Shown piece after piece: positions 17,640-26,543 of a stretch of 64,000 nucleotides of DNA; the stretch's first letter is position 1; each line of letters starts with the position of its first letter. This DNA comes from an uncultured Dehalococcoidia bacterium (lineage in GTDB: Bacteria > Chloroflexota > Dehalococcoidia > Lucifugimonadales > UBA3495). The notes beneath the pieces were generated by a model, which saw only the letters and a program-made list of their open reading frames with translations, was not told the DNA's origin and did not search any database. A program made the position numbers and the translations under genes. The DNA lies in NCBI GenBank assembly GCA_958296445.1, contig OY282565.1:1-64000 (forward strand). Direction: 5' to 3'.

Positions 17640-19274
17640 TCAGCCGCCGTCATCAAAACTGTACTCCGCATCCCAACTGTGTATAAAATCCGTTCCTTCC
17701 GACACAAACTGGCCCGTCGAAATTGAGCTTATAGCATAATCCGGCAGTTCGCGCACCGCCAGGCACCTGTCACCGCTCCTCCAGCCATATTCCGAATTTA
17801 AGGAAAAGTCAAGGTTGTCGAAACCATGCTGCTGGCGCTCTTCGGGAAGATCATTCGGGTTGACCGGATTCACTTGTAAATAGAACCTGTCTTCCCTGTC
17901 CTTTTGGCCGCAGTCGCTTTTAACGTATATCACCCGCTTCCCGTCAATATACACGTCATAGCCCGGCCCTCCGGTCTTGACTTCGGACACGGCGCCTTGC
18001 GCTACAATCCCATCCACGTAAGCGTTGTTCTGGAACGGGCCTCCGGGCCTTGCGTAAACCGGCAATGGGGCAGCCGGACTTATGACATGGATATTTCCGG
18101 TCAATGATACTATGTAAAGCAGCCTGTCCCGTTCCAATATGGCTGTGGTGTGGTGCAAAGCGATAAAGACCCGCTCCGGCGTCCACACGCCATAGCCGAA
18201 GCGGTCAACCACAAACCCGTCATCATCGCCGCCAACGGCAACATAAGCCACATAAACGCCATCCTCGTTTGGGTAAGCATAAGTAGACGCAAAACCCTGC
18301 AACACGGCCAGCGGCTCAATTACGTCCGCTTCCGCCGGGGCAGTATTGGTTCCATATTCGGGATACCCATAGAAACCGCCCTTCACAATGGCGTTCAACT
18401 CTTCCAAATTCTCTTCACTAGTGTTTCCGTCACTAATGCCGATGACGGTATCGTTGTCGGCTCCATAAATCGTTCCGTCCGAAGCCACGGATATTCCGTA
18501 GGTATTGCGAAATCCCGATGCGTAAACCTCGACTTCATTATCGGGCGGGCGAAAACGCACTATAACTCCCGTCAGGTCCGTGCGGGGCTGATTTTCTCCC
18601 AATTCGTCGTAGATTTTGACAAAACGCCTATGTTCTGTAAGGTTCAACGTTATATGCCCGATGCTCGCGTACACATATTCACCGTCATTGGTCATCCCGT
18701 TAGGACTGTGTGTTATATCCCGGGCCATAAGACGGTCTACTATTATTTGGCGGTCGGTGAGTTTGCCGGAATCGTCTATAGCGTATGACAAGATTCGCGC
18801 ATTGACCCGGCTAAAGTATTCCGCTTCCGATTCCGAATCATTGAGCCAGCGCCTGCAATAGGCGTACTCATCCTCCTCCGACAATTCCTGCATCAACTGG
18901 CAGGCGTTCCCCACATCGGTCACATAGAGACGCCCACCCAATACGGTCAAACCCTGCGGATAAGTCAAACCCTGCGGATAAGCCAATCCCTCCAGCGCCG
19001 TCGCCACATCGCCGGTTTCGACATTCAGCAACCGGATACTGCCGTCCCAGCCCGCCAGATACATCCGGTCATCATCCAGCCACGCCGCCGCCGTCACCCG
19101 GACTCCGGCCTCCAGCCGCCCGCAATACCCGTCATCGTCGCAATCCTCCACCGCAAGCGCAGGAGTAGGCAGAGGAACAGGCGTCGGCGTGCCGCTGGCA
19201 GACCGGCACGCCAACACCCCGACCGCAATAATCATTATAACAATCAACCAAGCCAGCCATTTCGCGACAAACAC
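17640..19274 (-). CDS. Lipoprotein beta-propeller, glucose/sorbosone dehydrogenase-like (copy 2)
   Basis: 544 residues, a close paralogue of the protein at 15782-17521 over the whole length, with the same GTG start, membrane segment, GVLAC lipobox and C-terminal YDVYIDGKRVIYVK domain. Differences cluster at the N-terminal linker (shorter here, and only one CGRLEAGV unit) and at a six-residue YPQGLT duplication, both typical of replication slippage. It is expected to be anchored outside the membrane. Tandem position and near identity point to recent duplication. Confidence 0.82.
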   Translation of the reverse strand: MFVAKWLAWLIVIMIIAVGVLACRSASGTPTPVPLPTPALAVEDCDDDGYCGRLEAGVRVTAAAWLDDDRMYLAGWDGSIRLLNVETGDVATALEGLAYPQGLTYPQGLTVLGGRLYVTDVGNACQLMQELSEEDEYAYCRRWLNDSESEAEYFSRVNARILSYAIDDSGKLTDRQIIVDRLMARDITHSPNGMTNDGEYVYASIGHITLNLTEHRRFVKIYDELGENQPRTDLTGVIVRFRPPDNEVEVYASGFRNTYGISVASDGTIYGADNDTVIGISDGNTSEENLEELNAIVKGGFYGYPEYGTNTAPAEADVIEPLAVLQGFASTYAYPNEDGVYVAYVAVGGDDDGFVVDRFGYGVWTPERVFIALHHTTAILERDRLLYIVSLTGNIHVISPAAPLPVYARPGGPFQNNAYVDGIVAQGAVSEVKTGGPGYDVYIDGKRVIYVKSDCGQKDREDRFYLQVNPVNPNDLPEERQQHGFDNLDFSLNSEYGWRSGDRCLAVRELPDYAISSISTGQFVSEGTDFIHSWDAEYSFDDGG

Positions 19275-19469
19275 CGGAAAATTCCCCCCAAGTGTCCATA
19301 CCAAGAACGGCCATTGTAGCAAAAAGCCGCCAACACCCGCCACCGAACCCCCCGGAACGGCCCCGCAAGCATCCCGCCCCGAAAAAACCTGCCCCCACCC
19401 CACAACACCCCGCCAACTATGGTAAAATCCACCCTAGAGGCCAAAACAAAACCCCGAGAAAACACTGAT

Positions 19470-20174
19470 ATGACCGAAAACGCCAACGACCGCCCAGACC
19501 GCCTAGACGAAATTATGAACCTGCTCGTCGGCTTCATAGACGAAACCAGGCAGTTCATGGCCGAACAAAAGCAGTTCAACGCCAAAGTGACCGAGGACAT
19601 AAGCCAACTGACCGATCAAGTCGGCCAACTGACCAAGGACGTAGGCTGGCTGATCGACACTGTTGTCTGGCAGAGCGGGGAATTGGCCCGGCAGAGCAGG
19701 GAACTGGATCGGCAGAGCGGGGAAATAGCCCGACTGACCGACGACGTAGGCCAACTAAAAGGCTTCCACGTAAGAGCCGTCGCCTTGCAGCGCACGGCCA
19801 GCTTCGCCCGCAGACTAGGGCTGGCGCAGTTTCACGTCCTCTCCCACGAAGAGACCGGCGATTTGGCGGGCAGGCTGGCCGAGCATAACATCGACGAAAA
19901 CGACCGCCAGAGCTTCGCCGCCGCCGACCTGATTATCGAAGCCCACGGCGATGGCCGAACCAAGCATTACATCGCCGTCGAAATCTCCTACACCGCCAAC
20001 CAGGACGACGTCCGCCGCGCCGTCCGCAACGCCCGCTACCTGCAACTGCTCACCGGCAACGACACCCACGCCGCAGTCGTCGGCTGCGAAAGGACGGCCG
20101 ATGTGGACACCGCCGTCGCCACCGGCGCCGTAAACTGGCACTACATCAGCAACCGCGCTATGTCCCCGGCCTAA
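19470..20174 (+). CDS. Coiled-coil protein with a C-terminal PD-(D/E)XK-like domain
   Basis: 234 residues from the ATG at 19470; an in-frame ATG at 19419 would add 17 residues and neither has a strong ribosome site. The first 120 residues are a coiled coil with repeats such as QLTDQVGQLTKDVG and ELARQSRELDRQSGEIARL. The C-terminus has AADLIIEAHGDG ... YIAVEISYTA, a D-x-E-x(n)-E pattern like the restriction-fold proteins that often follow coiled coils in this phylum, although the usual Lys is replaced (EIS). Activity is therefore uncertain. It stands alone between repeats and a nitrite/sulfite reductase remnant. Confidence 0.6.
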   Translation: MTENANDRPDRLDEIMNLLVGFIDETRQFMAEQKQFNAKVTEDISQLTDQVGQLTKDVGWLIDTVVWQSGELARQSRELDRQSGEIARLTDDVGQLKGFHVRAVALQRTASFARRLGLAQFHVLSHEETGDLAGRLAEHNIDENDRQSFAAADLIIEAHGDGRTKHYIAVEISYTANQDDVRRAVRNARYLQLLTGNDTHAAVVGCERTADVDTAVATGAVNWHYISNRAMSPA

Positions 20175-20201
20175 CCGCCCGCCAACGGGGCGGTATCTGG
20201 C

Positions 20202-20738
20202 TTAACAACCACCCCCAAGTCGCCCGCTCGACATCAAATCGTCAACAAGAGCCGGCAGAACCTCCACCTTTCCCTCCAGCCGCGTTTTGCCGCCCTGAAA
20301 GCCGATGTCCGCAGCCTGATGGTTGCCGCATCCGGCGGGGCAACCCGACCAGTAAACCCGCAGCGGCTCCCCGTTTTCGCGGCAAGCGTCCGGGCGGGCC
20401 GACGCCAAGAAATCGGCCACCCTACGGCTGATGTCCTTGGTTTCGATCAAGGCCAGATTGCAGTAATCGTTGCCGGCGCAGCTAACCAGCCCGCGGGTAA
20501 AGGGGGCGGCGTCGGGCGGCAGGCGCGACAGCAGCGGCTCCGCCAGCAACGGCGGCAGCCCGGCCTCCGCCACGCCCGCAATGATAGCGTTCTGCCCCAC
20601 GGTAAGCCGGATTTCGCCGGAGCCATAGGCCGCCGACAGCCGGGCCAGTTCCGCCAAATCATCCGCGCAAGAGCGCCCCGCCGGAACGCACAGCCCCACC
20701 GAAAACAGCCCCTCCTGCCGCTGCGGATTCACGCCCAA
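20202..20738 (-). pseudogene. C-terminal fragment of a siroheme nitrite/sulfite reductase
   Basis: 178 residues align in style with the second half of assimilatory nitrite/sulfite reductases: GVNPQRQEGLFSVGLCVPAG, then the siroheme/[4Fe-4S] ligands in CAGNDYC and SGCPAGCGNH. The family is about 500 residues; the whole N-terminal half is missing and the end is also shortened. The 5' break falls against a dispersed repeat (GAGACCCTTCCCTTAGCTCA at about 20749). An ATG exists by chance at the break. The Fe-S ligands are still intact, so loss may be recent. Confidence 0.8.
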
Positions 20739-20744
20739 ATGGAG

Positions 20745-20960
20745 TGAGACCCTTCCCTTAGCTCAAGGTTACAAACGGGAATTTCGCAATTGTCCGAATC
20801 AGGATTTTCGAGATTAAAGGATTCACCGGATTAAGAAAAATCCTGAAAATCCTGATTCAGAAAATAAGCTAAATTCCCCACACCCTTTCCTAAGCCCCAC
20901 TATACAATGTAACAACGCCGGGGGCAGTCCGAATCCCGAAAATCCCCATTCAGACAATAA
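20745..20960. repeat. Half of a TGTCATTCTGAGC element fused to a TCTGAATCAGGATT element
   Basis: Starting at the broken end of the reductase fragment are the tail of one palindromic family (AGACCCTTCCCTTAGCTCA ... GGGAATTTCGCAA) and, from 20789, an inverted element of the other family (TTGTCCGAATCAGGATTTTC ... AATCCTGATTCAG). A degraded second copy lies at 20927-20957. Confidence 0.8.
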
Positions 20961-21031
20961 ACAAAACCCGTTCATCCTCAAACAAACCAAGAACAAACGG
21001 GTTTCGGCAATCAGTTAAGAGACCGGGCGCC

Positions 21032-22183
21032 CTAGCCCTTGAAAGCGGGCATCACTTCCTCGGCAAAGATGCTGAGCTGCTCCTTGAACACCCCCAGCGG
21101 CATACCCATAACGGAGCCGATGTTGACCCGCTCAACGCCGGGGTAGCGCTCTTCGGCCTGCTTCAGGCTTTCCGCCACCGACTCGGGCGGGCCGCAGAGC
21201 CAGGAACCGCCCTCGACGGCTTCTTCCAGCGTCGGCAGCTTGACGCCCCGGCTGCGCCCGCCGTTGGCGACCGACTCGATTTGCTCCGGCGACAAAGGCA
21301 TCAGCCCCAGCGGGGCGGCGAACTTCATCGCTTCCTCGAAATACGGCTTGGCCTTCTCAATCGCCTTTTCCTTCGACTCCGCCATAAACACCCGGTAGCC
21401 CAGGGCCACGCCCTCGCCTAGCTGCGTTTCGCGCCCGCAGTCCAGTTGCGCCTGCTGGAACAGCCGCATCCGCTCCCCCAGCGTCGGCTCCGGGTTGTTG
21501 GCGATGACCGGCTTGATGCCCATTTTCGCCATAAACTCAATCCCCCGCGGGTTGCCGCTGACCAGCGGCTGCCAGATGTCCACCGGGCGGTTGACCGGGC
21601 GCGGCACTAGGGTCAGCTTCTCCAGCTCATAACCCCGGTAAGGCACGCGGGCGGGCAACTGAAAGTGCTTGCCTTGATGCGAAAAAGAGTCCTCGTTGAA
21701 CGCCTTAATGATGACCTCAACCTGCTCCTCGAACAGCTCGCGGTTGGCGTCGGAATCGCGCATCGGGGCGCCAAACGTCTCCACCTCGCGGGTATGGTAG
21801 CCGCGTCCCACGCCGAAAATGACCCGCCCCTTGGTGAGAATGTCGGCCATCGCGAAGTCCTCGGCCAGCCGCAGCGGGTGCCACATAGGCGTGATGTTAA
21901 AGCCGCAGCCGTACTTCAGCGACTCGGTCTGCGTCGCCAGATACAGCCCCAGCATCAGCAGGTTGGGAATCCCCTCATACCCCTCCGGCTGGAAGTGATG
22001 CTCGGCCATCCAGAACTCTTTATAGCCGTTGGCCTCCAAATGGCGGGCAATGTCTAGCGCCCAATCGTAAGTTTCCGCCAGCTTTTCGTTGGAATACCAG
22101 CGGTCATTGGCCGGAGTGCCGCCGAACCCCAGGTTGTCGTCAACCACGTGCCCGGCATAGGAAGCGGAAAAGTTGGTAAACAT
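21032..22183 (-). CDS. LLM class flavin-dependent oxidoreductase
   Basis: 383 residues of the luciferase-like monooxygenase fold. Diagnostic stretches are GYKEFWMAEHHFQPEGYEG near residue 55, YGCGFNITPMWHPLRLAED (first substrate/flavin strand) and GRVIFGVGRGYHTREVETFG. AGAGAG lies close before the ATG. These enzymes use FMN or F420 to oxygenate or reduce small organic compounds; which cofactor applies here cannot be seen. It is the most downstream gene of a minus-strand run with two SDR genes. Confidence 0.9.
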   Translation of the reverse strand: MFTNFSASYAGHVVDDNLGFGGTPANDRWYSNEKLAETYDWALDIARHLEANGYKEFWMAEHHFQPEGYEGIPNLLMLGLYLATQTESLKYGCGFNITPMWHPLRLAEDFAMADILTKGRVIFGVGRGYHTREVETFGAPMRDSDANRELFEEQVEVIIKAFNEDSFSHQGKHFQLPARVPYRGYELEKLTLVPRPVNRPVDIWQPLVSGNPRGIEFMAKMGIKPVIANNPEPTLGERMRLFQQAQLDCGRETQLGEGVALGYRVFMAESKEKAIEKAKPYFEEAMKFAAPLGLMPLSPEQIESVANGGRSRGVKLPTLEEAVEGGSWLCGPPESVAESLKQAEERYPGVERVNIGSVMGMPLGVFKEQLSIFAEEVMPAFKG

Positions 22184-22233
22184 AGCTGCTCTCTGATTTG
22201 GATTTTTGAGTATGACCAGGGCCGACGGATTTA

Positions 22234-22551
22234 TCAGCCGCCAAATATCTGCTGCAAAACATACCTGGCAACTGCCGCAGCACTGATTCCGATAATCGTA
22301 TACAGCAAGCGGTCAATGCGCCGGTTGACCTCAACTATCTGGTTGCCGATTTGGGCCATTTGCTCTCTGGATTGCGTCTGTCCCTGCTCCAGACGCCCCA
22401 GAATGCGCTGCGTTTCGACCTGATTCTGCATGAAAAGGGCTATCTGCTCTTGATTTTGCTTCTGTCCTGCTTCCAGGCTGCCCAACGCGCGGTACACCTC
22501 GAGGGCGTCAATAACCGGCGGTTGCGTGGACTGCATAGTTTCCGCAGTCAT
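22234..22551 (-). CDS. Small coiled-coil membrane protein (paralogue A)
   Basis: 105 residues: a short disordered start, a Gln/Glu-rich coiled coil (about 20-75, EAGQKQNQEQIALFMQNQ) and one C-terminal membrane helix (LLYTIIGISAAAVARYVL). It shares EVNRRIDRL-x-YTIIG and the DA-EV-RALGSL segment with the gene at 22635-22889, so the two are tandem paralogues. AGAGGGG precedes the ATG. It looks like a membrane-anchored scaffold; function is unknown. Confidence 0.65.
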   Translation of the reverse strand: MTAETMQSTQPPVIDALEVYRALGSLEAGQKQNQEQIALFMQNQVETQRILGRLEQGQTQSREQMAQIGNQIVEVNRRIDRLLYTIIGISAAAVARYVLQQIFGG

Positions 22552-22634
22552 ATCGCCCCTCTCTTAATACGTCTGCTGACAAGTATTTTCGCGCTTTCCC
22601 ATCATTCCCGCTTTCGCAGGAGCCGGCGGAGCTA

Positions 22635-22889
22635 TCAACCGCCAAACACGCTCTGCAAAACAAGTCCGATGATTAAAGCCGCCCCGACCCCAATAATCGT
22701 GTAAGTCAGCCGGTCAATGCGCCGGTTGACTTCAATAAACTGCTGGGCCGTGTTCTGCTCCAGGCGGTCAAACCGCTGGTTAATTTGCTCCTGCCCGGCC
22801 CCCAAGCTGCCCAAAGCGCGGCACACTTCGGCCACATCCATCACCGGCGGCTGCGGATCCTGCGGGTTTTGTGTCGTTTCCGTAGCCAT
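22635..22889 (-). CDS. Small coiled-coil membrane protein (paralogue B)
   Basis: 84 residues with the same plan as the 22234 gene: VAEVCRALGSLGAGQEQ, a short coiled coil, EVNRRIDRLTYTIIGVG and a terminal membrane helix ending QSVFGG. GGAGAGGGG precedes the ATG. It lies between paralogue A and an SDR gene on the same strand. Function is unknown. Confidence 0.65.
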   Translation of the reverse strand: MATETTQNPQDPQPPVMDVAEVCRALGSLGAGQEQINQRFDRLEQNTAQQFIEVNRRIDRLTYTIIGVGAALIIGLVLQSVFGG

Positions 22890-22931
22890 GCCCCTCTCCT
22901 TATCACACTGGCCCCGGCCGGAATTTCCGCC

Positions 22932-23849
22932 CTACTCCCGCACCTGCGACGGCGCCGGATTGTACAACTCCAGCCCGATGGTAGCCGGGAATACCCGGGC
23001 CAACTCCTCGACCGTCCACTTGCCGTCCTTCTGGATGGTCTTCACCGGCTCCGGCTGGTTCAGCAAATTCACCAGCCCCTCGGTCACGTGAAAGACCTGG
23101 CCGTTGACGTGGGCGGCGTCATCCGAGGCCAGCCACGCGACCATCGGCGCAATGTCGTCCGGCCCGCCGCGCAGGGTGACGCTGGCCCCGGTGCTGATGC
23201 CGCGGGCCGCCCGCAGTTCGCGGGCCTCGTCCGGTATGCTGGTAGTCATACGGGTGGCCGCGCTGGGCGAAATCGAGTTGGTGGTCACCCCGTAGCGCCC
23301 CATATCCCGGGCCACCACGCGGGTGAACCCGGCGATGCCGTCCTTCGCCGCCCCATAGTTCGCCTGCCCCGAATTGCCGTACAGCCCCGACGTGGAGCTG
23401 AACGTGATTATCCGCCCGGAACGCTGCTGCCGGAACAGCACCGCCGCATTCTTGACCACCGAAAACGTCCCCTTCATGTGAACCGAGATAACGTCGTCCC
23501 ATTCCTGTTCCGACATATTGAACACCATCCGGTCACGCAGGATGCCCGCCACGGTCACCACAATGTCCAGCTTGCCGAAGCTGTCCAGGGCCGTCTGCAC
23601 GATGGTTTCGCCGCCCGCCATAGCCGCGACGTTTTCGGTGCAGGCCACGGCCTCGCCGCCCGCCTCGCGGATTTCCGACACCACCACGTCGGCCACCGAC
23701 ATATCGGCGCCGGAGCCGTCAACGTTGCCCCCCAAATCGCAGACCACCACTTTGGCCCCTTCCTCGGCCATCAAGCGGGCCACGCCGCGCCCAATGCCGC
23801 GCCCGGCCCCGGTTACTATCGCCACCTTGTCTTTCAGCAGGTTCGCCAT
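22932..23849 (-). CDS. SDR-family dehydrogenase (3-hydroxyacyl-type)
   Basis: 305 residues. The Rossmann glycine motif is TGAGRGIGRG (about 14-23); the catalytic Ser lies in ITFSSTSGLYG and the Tyr/Lys in NYGAAKDG. Length and the C-terminal tail exceed a minimal SDR, as in the 3-hydroxyacyl-CoA dehydrogenase domain of multifunctional enzymes. It is a close paralogue of the SDR at 24793-25722: both share LRDR[MV][IV]FNMSEQEWDDV. It probably oxidises or reduces a hydroxyacyl substrate with the MaoC proteins encoded upstream. Confidence 0.88.
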   Translation of the reverse strand: MANLLKDKVAIVTGAGRGIGRGVARLMAEEGAKVVVCDLGGNVDGSGADMSVADVVVSEIREAGGEAVACTENVAAMAGGETIVQTALDSFGKLDIVVTVAGILRDRMVFNMSEQEWDDVISVHMKGTFSVVKNAAVLFRQQRSGRIITFSSTSGLYGNSGQANYGAAKDGIAGFTRVVARDMGRYGVTTNSISPSAATRMTTSIPDEARELRAARGISTGASVTLRGGPDDIAPMVAWLASDDAAHVNGQVFHVTEGLVNLLNQPEPVKTIQKDGKWTVEELARVFPATIGLELYNPAPSQVRE

Positions 23850-23973
23850 TCCTTTTGCCTCTTATTCGGATAGCGGGGGAAATCCCGCTTTAGTTTCTAT
23901 TCGGAGTGATTTCTTACAACGGGATTCGCCCCGCCCCAACCCCTTACCGCTCCCCTTAACGGAAAGGCAGCTT

Positions 23974-24408
23974 TCAGCGGCTGCGCTGCCAGAGCAAGAC
24001 CACCGTTAAGTCGGCGCGGGCGCCCCGGATGGGCAGAGTGCTCAACCGCAGCCGCCCGCCGCCGGGAAACTCGAACTTCCGTATTTGACGCTCGCCAATC
24101 CAGTTGGGAAAAAAGCTGCCCTCCACCTCGTGAATCATCAGCCCCTGCGCCTCGTCCACCGTATAGCTGCCATAATACGCCACATAGCCCTCAAAGGCCG
24201 CCCGCACCTCGGCGTCGCTGCCCTTCAGCAGGTTGCCGGTAGCGAAAACGGGCCGTTCCCGAGCCATAATCTGCCCCGAAAAACTGCCCCGCCCATCATA
24301 CACCAGCATCCCGCCGGGGCTGTCGCCGTAAGGACGAGTAACCCGCCCATCCGACCACTGCCCCTCGCAGGCCAAAAGCCGCCAAGTCCCCGTGAAACGA
24401 TCCGCCAT
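23974..24408 (-). CDS. Lipocalin-like domain protein
   Basis: 144 residues. GTWRLLACEGQWSDG, RPYGDSPGGMLVYDG and SGQIMARERPVF follow the order of bacterial lipocalin-like (PF13924-type) proteins, about 140 residues, with no signal peptide. It may bind a hydrophobic ligand. The ATG at 24406-24408 (MADRF) is preferred over an upstream start because the domain begins just after it. It sits between two SDR genes on the same strand. Confidence 0.7.
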   Translation of the reverse strand: MADRFTGTWRLLACEGQWSDGRVTRPYGDSPGGMLVYDGRGSFSGQIMARERPVFATGNLLKGSDAEVRAAFEGYVAYYGSYTVDEAQGLMIHEVEGSFFPNWIGERQIRKFEFPGGGRLRLSTLPIRGARADLTVVLLWQRSR

Positions 24409-24421
24409 CGCCACACCGCCC

Positions 24422-24757
24422 CTACCCCGGCAACCTTTCCACAACCGTTACCACTAAGGCAACCATTGCGCCGCCCAAGCCCAAGCCCAGAGCAGTGCCG
24501 ACGGTGAGAGCGGCGATAAACAGGTGGCGGGCGTCCTTGCGGGTCGCTTCGTTCATCTCCCGCGCCTCTTTACGGGCTACTTCATTCGCCTCCCTAGCCT
24601 CTTTACGAGCCACTTCGTTCATCTCCCGCGCTTCTTGGCGGAAGGCTTCAACAATGGTGAGTGCCTGGTTTAAGCGGGACAGTATTTCAGCCGACTGCTG
24701 GGCGTTGAATTCCTGGGCCGCTTCGACGCGGGTTATACGCTCTTCCTGTGTTACCAT
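24422..24757 (-). CDS. Coiled-coil protein with a C-terminal membrane helix
   Basis: 111 residues. A helical start is followed by heptad-like Ala/Arg/Glu repeats built from EVARKEAREMNEATRKDAR (about 55-80), then a membrane helix with LGLGLGGAMVALVV. The nucleotide sequence of the repeats is itself repetitive (TTTACGGGCTACTTCATTCG-like units), so length can change by slippage. AGAGG precedes the ATG. It is similar in plan, not in sequence, to the two small membrane proteins at 22.2-22.9 kb. Confidence 0.6.
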   Translation of the reverse strand: MVTQEERITRVEAAQEFNAQQSAEILSRLNQALTIVEAFRQEAREMNEVARKEAREANEVARKEAREMNEATRKDARHLFIAALTVGTALGLGLGGAMVALVVTVVERLPG

Positions 24758-24792
24758 TCTGAACCTCTATAATTTGTTGCTTGCCGCCCCCG

Positions 24793-25722
24793 TTACCCCC
24801 GCGGCGGCGCGGGCGGCGCCGGGTTCGCAACCCCCCGGGTAAGCACATCCCGGGCCAGCGGCGCCAGCGTCTCCAGCTCCCAATGACCCGACGGTTCGTA
24901 TATGGAACGCTCCGGGCGCGGCTGCGACATCAGCGACACCGTATCCCCGTAGACCAAGAAAGTCTGGCCGTTGACATTCGCCGCATAGTCGCTGGCAAGA
25001 TAGCAGATAAACGGCGCGATATGGGCCGGATCCATCTCGGTCAGCGTGTCCTCGCCGGGGATGACCGCCACCCCGCTCCGCGCCCGTATCTCAGCGGCGC
25101 TGTCGGGAATGTCGCCAATCATTCGCGTGTTGGCCCGCGGCGCGATGGCGTTGGCCGTCACCCCGTACCGCCCCATATCCTTGGCCACCACCTTGGTGAA
25201 ACCCGCGATGCCCGACTTGGCCGCCCCGTAGTTCGCCTGCCCCGAATTGCCCACCAGCCCCGACTCCGATGTGAATGTAATGACCCGCCCCGACCGTTGC
25301 TGCCGGAACAAAATGCAGGCGTGTTTCACCACCGTGAACGTCCCCTTCAGATGAACCGCGATAACGTCGTCCCACTCCTGCTCCGACATATTGAAAATCA
25401 TCCGGTCGCGCAGGATGCCCGCGCAAGTGACCACCACGTCCAGCCGCCCAAAGTTGTCCACGGCAGTCTGAATGATTTTCTCGCCGCCCTCCATAGTAGT
25501 CACCGACTCCAGGCACGGCACCGCCTCGCCCCCGGCGGCCCGGATTTCCCCGGCAACCTGCGCCGCCACCGAATGATCCTGCCCGCTGCCGTCCACATTC
25601 ACGCCGGGGTCAACCACCACCACTTTCGCCCCTTCCGCCGCCATCTCCAGCGCAATGCCCCGGCCAATGCCGCGCCCGGCCCCGGTTATGACCGCCACCT
25701 TGTCCATCAGTGAATCAACCAA
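24793..25722 (-). CDS. SDR-family dehydrogenase, paralogue of the 22932 gene
   Basis: About 309 residues. The glycine motif TGAGRGIGRG is near the start; catalytic Ser is in ITFTSESGLVG and Tyr-x3-Lys in NYGAAKSG. It shares long identical blocks with the SDR at 22932-23849. I place the start at the TTG at 25720-25722 because AGGGG lies seven bases upstream; the first ATG is 25705-25707 and also keeps the fold. It is next to a MaoC hydratase gene (25820-26248), which fits a hydratase/dehydrogenase pair acting on acyl-CoA. Confidence 0.86.
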   Translation of the reverse strand: MVDSLMDKVAVITGAGRGIGRGIALEMAAEGAKVVVVDPGVNVDGSGQDHSVAAQVAGEIRAAGGEAVPCLESVTTMEGGEKIIQTAVDNFGRLDVVVTCAGILRDRMIFNMSEQEWDDVIAVHLKGTFTVVKHACILFRQQRSGRVITFTSESGLVGNSGQANYGAAKSGIAGFTKVVAKDMGRYGVTANAIAPRANTRMIGDIPDSAAEIRARSGVAVIPGEDTLTEMDPAHIAPFICYLASDYAANVNGQTFLVYGDTVSLMSQPRPERSIYEPSGHWELETLAPLARDVLTRGVANPAPPAPPRG

Positions 25723-25819
25723 CGCTCTACCCCTAGGAATCGAAAATTTGGCCCTGAGAATCAAAATCTTGGAACACTGGATACCGCCCCATCCTTAACG
25801 CCCGGCTCAGCAACCCGGC

Positions 25820-26248
25820 CTAGCTACTGGGCAGCGACACCGTGGCTCGGCCCGGAGTGGTGCGCTGGCCCTCTTCGTTTTCCAGCCAGATCTCGCAGTC
25901 CACCAGAAACTCCCCGTCGTCCTCATACTTGCCGGTCACCACGCCCCGGGCCGTAATCGGCCGGCCGGGAATGTCCATCCCCCGATACTGGCACGACAAG
26001 CGCCGCAGGTTCCCCCGCGGCCCCATCCAGTCGGTCACCAGACTGCCCAGAAAGGCGTTCTTCAACGCCCCGTGAATAATCACGTCCTCCAGCCCGGTGC
26101 CTTGAGCAAAGTCCTTGTCGTAGTGAATCTGATAGTAGTCGCCCGACGCCCCGGCATACTTCACCAACTGCTGGGTCGAAGGATGCCGCACCACCGGCCC
26201 AATCTCCATCCCCTCCGAAACATCGTCCCACAATATCTGCCCGCCCAT
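25820..26248 (-). CDS. MaoC-like acyl-CoA hydratase
   Basis: 142 residues, hot-dog fold. QLVKYAGASGDYYQIHYDKD (about 24-43) and LEDVIIHGALKNAFLG match the (R)-specific hydratase core, where the Asp and His act in hydration of enoyl-CoA. GGAGG lies before the ATG at 26246-26248; a longer upstream reading is repeat-derived and was rejected. It is upstream of an SDR on the same strand. Its natural partner may be the FAS1-like hydratase at 27464-27922. Confidence 0.88.
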   Translation of the reverse strand: MGGQILWDDVSEGMEIGPVVRHPSTQQLVKYAGASGDYYQIHYDKDFAQGTGLEDVIIHGALKNAFLGSLVTDWMGPRGNLRRLSCQYRGMDIPGRPITARGVVTGKYEDDGEFLVDCEIWLENEEGQRTTPGRATVSLPSS

Positions 26249-26261
26249 AGTAAAACCTCCC

Positions 26262-26490
26262 GCTTGTGTGATGTCTGTCACTCTAAGCAAGCTACCTATC
26301 ACTCTAAGCAACCACCTGATAAGCAACTACCTGTCACTCTAAGCAACTACCTCATAAGCAATTACCTGTCATTCTAAGCAACCACCTGATAAGCAAATAC
26401 CTGTCATTCTGAGCAAGCCACCTGTCATTCTGAGCAAAGCGAAGAATCTCACCATGACAGATGAGACCATTCCCTTAGCCCAATGCAGGC
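26262..26490. repeat. Degenerate tandem CACTCTAAGCAA repeats ending in a TGTCATTCTGAGC element
   Basis: Short units (CTGTCACTCTAAGCAACTAC, with CCTGATAAGCAA variants) recur about eight times, then a recognisable copy of the palindromic element starts at about 26421. No gene is seen between 26249 and 26543. Confidence 0.8.
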
Positions 26491-26543
26491 TTGGCAATCA
26501 CCCGCCCGGATGTCAACAATTCCCTGCCAGTCTACGCCTAATC

